In this document: positions 6,838 through 10,163 of the stretch, piece by piece | How positions within the stretch are numbered: position 1 is the first letter of the stretch | Layout: the number at the start of each line of letters is the position of its first letter | From: DATIXD01 sp035518875 | Lineage (GTDB): Bacteria; Pseudomonadota; Gammaproteobacteria; Methylococcales; Methylococcaceae | DNA length: 10,163 bases | Reading direction: 5' to 3' | NCBI GenBank assembly: GCA_035518875.1 | Contig: DATIXD010000058.1 | Coordinates: 1-10,163, forward strand | Notes under the pieces: model-generated | Seen by the model: the letters and a program-made list of their open reading frames with translations, nothing else | Database searches by the model: none | Told to the model about the DNA's origin: nothing | Made by a program: the position numbers and the translations under genes

Positions 6838-7399
6838 GTCGCGGCTCTTGGCCCTGGCTTTGCTGTTTGGGGTGCTTGCCTTCCTCTATCTGGTGGTGCT
6901 GATGCCGCTGCTGGAAATCGGCGGCGGGTACGCGGACAGCATCCAGGATCTGGAGTTTCGGCTGCAGCGCTTCCGCAAGGTTGCGGCCGAAAAGGATCAT
7001 TGGCTCGCCCGACTGGAGGAGATCAAGCAGCGCGGCAAGGACAAGGAGGAATTCGTATCCGGGAATACTGCGGCGCTCGCCTCCGCGGACCTGCAGACCA
7101 TGATCAAGAAAACAGTGACCGACGCCGGTGGCGAGCTCATCAGCACGCAGGTGATTCCCGAGCGCAAGGAACAACAGTTCACCCGCATCGCCGTCAAGGT
7201 GAGAATGACCGGCTCCACCGTCGTGCTGCGCGATGTGTTGTATGCTTTGGAGACAGGCAACCCCATCCTGTTTATCGAAAACCTCAATCTGCGGCCGATT
7301 CGGATCGGGCAGATGCGACGGCCCGGCGCAAAGGCTGCAAGCGTACCCGATAACCTGAGTGTCGATTTCGATGTGGTCGGCTACATGCGTGCGGGGTAA
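6818..7399 (+). CDS. gspM: T2SS inner-membrane protein GspM (GspMb/PilO-like)
   Basis: GspM is a bitopic inner-membrane protein that pairs with GspL. From CTG 6818 the product is 193 aa: a short basic N-terminus (MKIQFNKSR), a transmembrane helix at about 10-33 (LLALALLFGVLAFLYLVVLMPLL), a coiled-coil-prone segment (DSIQDLEFRLQRFRKVAAEKDHWLARLEEIKQRGKDKEEF), and a ferredoxin-like domain. In that domain, LQTMIKKTVTDAGGELISTQVIPE and RIAVKVRMTGSTVVLRDVLYALETGNPILFIENLNLRPI match the GspMb/PilO pattern. The alternative TTG at 6761 adds 19 residues and has no Shine-Dalgarno. TTG 6848 would remove the basic N-terminus and part of the helix. The CTG start overlaps gspL by 20 nt. Confidence 0.85.
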   Translation: MKIQFNKSRLLALALLFGVLAFLYLVVLMPLLEIGGGYADSIQDLEFRLQRFRKVAAEKDHWLARLEEIKQRGKDKEEFVSGNTAALASADLQTMIKKTVTDAGGELISTQVIPERKEQQFTRIAVKVRMTGSTVVLRDVLYALETGNPILFIENLNLRPIRIGQMRRPGAKAASVPDNLSVDFDVVGYMRAG

Positions 7400-7402
7400 T
7401 TC

Positions 7403-8179
7403 ATGTCCAAACTGTATCGGGAATACGGCTTTTCGTTGTTTCTCCTCGCCGCCAGCGGCTTGCTGGCCGTGGTACTGCTGCTGGAATGGGCGCATTTTAG
7501 GGGCGAGGAGGCGGACCTCGAACGCCGATTGGCGACCAAGGTGGAGGTCAATCTGGAGGCGCCCCAGCGAGAGGAGGAAGAGACCTCCGGCTTGCCCGAT
7601 CTCGAAGAATATTCGGAGATGATCAACCGGCCCCTGTTTGTCGAAGCAAGGCGCCCGCCCGAAGTCGGTGAAGCATCGACGCAAGAAAAGATGTTACAGA
7701 CGCCGCTGACGCTGAAACTCATGGGCGTCGTCTTCACGCCCAAGGACAAGACGGCTTTGCTGGTCGACGCCAAGGGGAAATACAAGCGCGCCCGCAAGAA
7801 CACCGTTGTCGACGGCTGGAAGTTGGTGGAGATCGAGCAGGACAAGGTCACTCTGGCGCAGGGAGAGGAACAACAGGAACTCAAATTGCTCAAGCCCAAG
7901 CCGAAAACCGCGACGCCGGCGAAGACCGGTCAAGCGGCCGCGAAAAAACCGAACGAAGGGAATGGGGATGAAAGCGGCGCACCCGAAGAGTCCGCTCCGG
8001 ACCTATTCAATGGCGATGAAGCCGTTCCTGAAGAATCCGCTCCCGAAGAATCCACCGGCGATGAGGCCCCTCCCGACGAAGCCGCTCCTCCCGATGAGGT
8101 CGCGCCCGACGAATCCGAGAGCACGGACCAATCCGAATATAGCGCAGACGAGAATCTCCCAACCGATGAACAACAATAA
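7403..8179 (+). CDS. gspC: GspC-like T2SS protein with homology-region domain and acidic C-terminal tail (no PDZ)
   Basis: The product is 258 aa. It has a short cytosolic N-terminus, one transmembrane helix at about 9-28 (YGFSLFLLAASGLLAVVLLLEW), a Glu-rich spacer, and the NRPLFVEARRPP motif at about 75-86. A small beta domain at about 100-165 (LTLKLMGVVFTPKDKTALL, WKLVEIEQDKVTLAQG) fits the GspC homology region that binds the N0 domain of GspD. No PDZ or coiled-coil domain follows. Instead, residues about 188-258 are a disordered tail rich in Glu, Asp, Pro, Ser and Ala with repeated PEESAP/PPDEAA-like units. In clusters of this type such a gene may be labelled gspN or 'type II secretion system protein N'; the function as IM-OM coupler is inferred from the domain and position. 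GGGG at 7393-7396 is its Shine-Dalgarno, 3 nt separate it from gspM, and it overlaps gspD by 14 nt. Confidence 0.75.
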   Translation: MSKLYREYGFSLFLLAASGLLAVVLLLEWAHFRGEEADLERRLATKVEVNLEAPQREEEETSGLPDLEEYSEMINRPLFVEARRPPEVGEASTQEKMLQTPLTLKLMGVVFTPKDKTALLVDAKGKYKRARKNTVVDGWKLVEIEQDKVTLAQGEEQQELKLLKPKPKTATPAKTGQAAAKKPNEGNGDESGAPEESAPDLFNGDEAVPEESAPEESTGDEAPPDEAAPPDEVAPDESESTDQSEYSADENLPTDEQQ

Positions 8180-10163
8180 CGCCCCCATTCGCAAGGGTAC
8201 CCATAGCCTGATCGCGGCAGCCGTGACAATCGCGCTGGGCCTGGCCGGCTGCCAGCACATGGACTCCATCGTGGCCAAAAAAGCGCCCGTCCCGCCCTCT
8301 CTGATTATGCGGGAGAAGAAACCGGCCGAGCCCGAAACCAAGCCGGAAGAAGCAATGGCCGTAAAAAGGGGTGTCACCGAGAAGGAATACTATCCACCGT
8401 CCGGGAGCCTGGTCGGCCCATCCGCCGGCACGCCCGCGGTGCCGCCTGCGCGGGAAGGCAAATATACCCTCAACTTCGACGATGCCGACCTGGCCGAAGT
8501 GACCAAGGTCATCCTGGGCGACACCCTTAAGGTCAATTATGTTCTCAGCCCGAAGGTGACGGGCAAGGTCAGCCTGCAGACCACTCGCCCCCTTACCGAC
8601 GATGAGCTGATCCCCACCCTGGAGATGCTGCTCCAGACCAACGGCGCGGCGCTGATCAAGGATGGCCCGATCTACCGGATCGAACCCGAAGGTGGTGCCG
8701 TCATGGCCACTCCGGGCGCGCGGCTGGGACTGGCCGGGCAGGGTCTGCCGCCCGGCTACCAACTGCGGGTGGTGCCGCTGCGCTACGTGAGCGTCAAAGA
8801 CATGCAGAAAGTGATCGAACCCTTGATGCCGCCCAAGTCCGTTGTCCGCGTCGACGAAATCAGGAACTTGCTGATGCTGGCGGGCAGTTCGGAAGAAATG
8901 GAGAGTGCGATCGAAACCATCCGTCTGTTCGACGTGGACTTCATGCGCGGCATGACGGTGGGGATTTACCCACTGAAAAACGTCGATGCTGCCACCATCG
9001 TCCAGGAACTGGACAAACTGCTGGGCGACATTGTCAAGGGGCCCCTGGCCGGCATGCTGCGCCTTCTGCCCATCCAGCGTCTCAACGCGATTCTGGTAGT
9101 CTCACCCCAGCCGCGTTACCTCGACGAGGTGGAAAGCTGGATCGAACGCCTGGACCGTTACGACACGGGAAAGGCCACCGGCAACATGCACGTCTATCGC
9201 GTGCAGAACGTCGACGCCGTGCAACTGGCGCAAACCCTCTCGCAAATCTTTGGCGGCGGCGCCGCAGCCCGCGGAACGCCCGCGGCACAGCTCGCGCCCG
9301 GGTTGACCGGCGCGGCGATCAGCGGCGGCGCGTTTGGCGGGACCGCCAGTGCGTTTGGGGGGACAGGCGGTGCGTTTGGTGGGACGGGCGGTGCGTTTGG
9401 CGGGACGGGCGGTACGTTTGGCGGGACCGGAACCGGCGGGTTCGGTGGAGGGATGGGCGCTTACCAGGTTGAGGACCAGGGTATCGGTGGCACGACGACT
9501 GGCACGGGCACCACGGGCGGCGGCCAGATCGGGACGGGAGCATCTTCCACAGGCGGCCTCGGTGGCGGTATGGCTGGCGGAACACTGGGTGGTGGGACAA
9601 CTTCGGGCCGTGCAGGCCCCCGCGGGTCGGTAGTGGCCGAACTCGGCAACGACAGGCGCATCGTCGCGGACCCGGCCAACAATGCCCTGATCATTTTCGC
9701 CAAGGCCCAGGACTACAAGGACATCGAAGCCGTCATCAAGGAACTGGACGTGCTGCCCCTGCAGGTTTTGATCGATGCGACCATCGCGGAAGTCACGTTG
9801 ACCGGGAAATTAGAGTATGGAATCAAATGGTTGCTTACCCAGGGCAGTAATTCAGAGGCTTTGGCGGCGGGTGGCAGTAATTTGTTAGAGAAAATCAAAA
9901 ACATAGCGATTACCGGATCCGGCCCCGGAGGGTTTGCCTACGCCTTTGCCGGCAAGGATATCAAGGTGCTCCTCACCGCCTTGGCCAACGATAACAAGGT
10001 CAATGTCGTCTCCTCGCCCTCACTGATGGTCCTGAACAATCAGGAAGCCAATATTAACGTCGGCGATAAGGTGCCCACCTCGTCGGGTGGGGGTATTATC
10101 ACCACTACTGGTGCAGTTTCATCACCCAGCATTCAGTATGTGGAAAGTGGTGTCATCTTGAAG
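8166..10163 (+). CDS. gspD: T2SS outer-membrane secretin GspD, lipoprotein type (3' end outside window)
   Basis: GspD forms the multimeric outer-membrane channel. The frame is open from ATG 8166 to the window edge: 666 codons with no stop. A signal peptide ends in the lipobox LAGC with Cys29, so it should be lipidated. A Pro-rich linker leads to N0 (about 100-177, YTLNFDDADLAEVTKVIL), N1 (about 200-265), N2 (about 266-340, YPLKNVDAATIVQELDKLL) and N3 (from about 341, VYRVQNVDAVQLAQTLSQIFGGG). N3 is interrupted by a Gly/Thr-rich stretch (about 362-485) and resumes at RIVADPANNALIIFA. The secretin core begins near 530 (LPLQVLIDATIAEV) and includes VVSSPSLMVLNNQEANINVGDKVP. The last residues visible (VESGVILK) are mid-core, so roughly 150-250 residues are missing. 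The start overlaps the gspC-like gene by 14 nt. Confidence 0.95.
   Translation, partial: MNNNNAPIRKGTHSLIAAAVTIALGLAGCQHMDSIVAKKAPVPPSLIMREKKPAEPETKPEEAMAVKRGVTEKEYYPPSGSLVGPSAGTPAVPPAREGKYTLNFDDADLAEVTKVILGDTLKVNYVLSPKVTGKVSLQTTRPLTDDELIPTLEMLLQTNGAALIKDGPIYRIEPEGGAVMATPGARLGLAGQGLPPGYQLRVVPLRYVSVKDMQKVIEPLMPPKSVVRVDEIRNLLMLAGSSEEMESAIETIRLFDVDFMRGMTVGIYPLKNVDAATIVQELDKLLGDIVKGPLAGMLRLLPIQRLNAILVVSPQPRYLDEVESWIERLDRYDTGKATGNMHVYRVQNVDAVQLAQTLSQIFGGGAAARGTPAAQLAPGLTGAAISGGAFGGTASAFGGTGGAFGGTGGAFGGTGGTFGGTGTGGFGGGMGAYQVEDQGIGGTTTGTGTTGGGQIGTGASSTGGLGGGMAGGTLGGGTTSGRAGPRGSVVAELGNDRRIVADPANNALIIFAKAQDYKDIEAVIKELDVLPLQVLIDATIAEVTLTGKLEYGIKWLLTQGSNSEALAAGGSNLLEKIKNIAITGSGPGGFAYAFAGKDIKVLLTALANDNKVNVVSSPSLMVLNNQEANINVGDKVPTSSGGGIITTTGAVSSPSIQYVESGVILK
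9330..9434 (+). repeat. Five tandem 21-nt units encoding a 7-residue Gly-rich repeat in GspD
   Basis: Units begin at 9330, 9351, 9372, 9393 and 9414. The consensus is GCGTTTGGCGGGACGGGCGGT, read as AFGGTGG in the gspD frame (residues about 389-423). Units 3 and 4 differ at a single base; units 1 and 5 are more diverged at the ends. The tract sits in the flexible insertion of the N3 domain. A period of 21 nt keeps the frame whenever units are gained or lost. Confidence 0.9.

Noticed and set aside
6803..7684. Minus-strand open frame of 293 codons
   Set aside because: It is antisense to gspM and the gspC-like gene. Composition and lack of motifs mark it as a shadow.
8007..8762. Long open frame on the minus strand (251 codons)
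   Set aside because: It lies entirely opposite the gspC tail and the start of gspD, whose domains are clear. Its Arg/Gly-rich translation has no recognisable family pattern; it is a shadow of high-G+C coding DNA.
9330..9434. Tandem repeat read as a CRISPR-like array
   Set aside because: The units are contiguous 21-mers without spacers, in frame with a coding region. It is a protein repeat.
540..9906. Shared 11-mer AAAACATAGCG near 540-550 and in gspD near 9898-9908, considered as a recombination footprint
   Set aside because: Matches of this length are expected by chance in 10 kb, and there is no flanking similarity.
9831..9910. Somewhat AT-richer patch inside gspD, considered as a mosaic segment
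   Set aside because: The frame and the secretin motif order continue without break. A short composition shift alone does not support recombination.

Overview
The window holds most of a type II secretion system (T2SS, general secretion pathway) gene cluster. Every gene is on the + strand and they are packed into what looks like a single operon. The order is gspE (3' end only), a NYN-LOTUS domain gene, gspF, gspG, gspH, gspI, gspJ, gspK, gspL, gspM, a gspC-like gene and gspD (5' part, running off the right edge). High G+C in the secretion genes, a lipoprotein secretin, PilN/PilO-like GspL and GspM, and gspC/gspD at the 3' end suggest a Gram-negative proteobacterium, probably gamma or beta. The genus cannot be fixed from the sequence alone.

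Left part (1-2573): gspE ends at 528 and gspF begins at 1356. Between them is a 783-nt gene (574-1356) for a predicted NYN-family ribonuclease with a C-terminal OST-HTH/LOTUS RNA-binding domain. It is visibly more AT-rich than its neighbours and is not a T2SS component. Both of its edges carry the stop/start overlap hexamer CTGATG, as if it had been placed at an ancestral gspE/gspF overlap.

Middle part (2609-5724): the major pseudopilin gspG is followed by the minor pseudopilins gspH, gspI, gspJ and gspK. Each has a prepilin-peptidase leader ending in Gly, then a hydrophobic helix. Between gspJ and the recognisable start of GspK lies about 90 nt of strongly palindromic sequence (4666-4754). 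It keeps the gspK frame open and would lengthen the leader considerably.

Right part (5737-10163): gspL, gspM and the gspC-like gene encode single-pass inner-membrane platform proteins. gspM seems to start at a CTG codon behind a strong Shine-Dalgarno sequence. The GspC-like protein has the homology-region domain but no PDZ domain, and ends in a long acidic Pro/Glu/Asp-rich tail. gspD encodes a lipoprotein secretin with a Gly/Thr-rich insertion of about 120 residues in its N3 domain, including five tandem copies of a 7-residue repeat.

How the parts fit: GspE powers the pump through GspF/GspL/GspM. GspG with the GspH-I-J-K tip forms the pseudopilus piston. The GspC-like protein couples the inner membrane to the outer-membrane channel GspD. 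No stretch over 300 nt lacks a gene. I saw no RNA gene, CRISPR array, transposase, convincing promoter or terminator.
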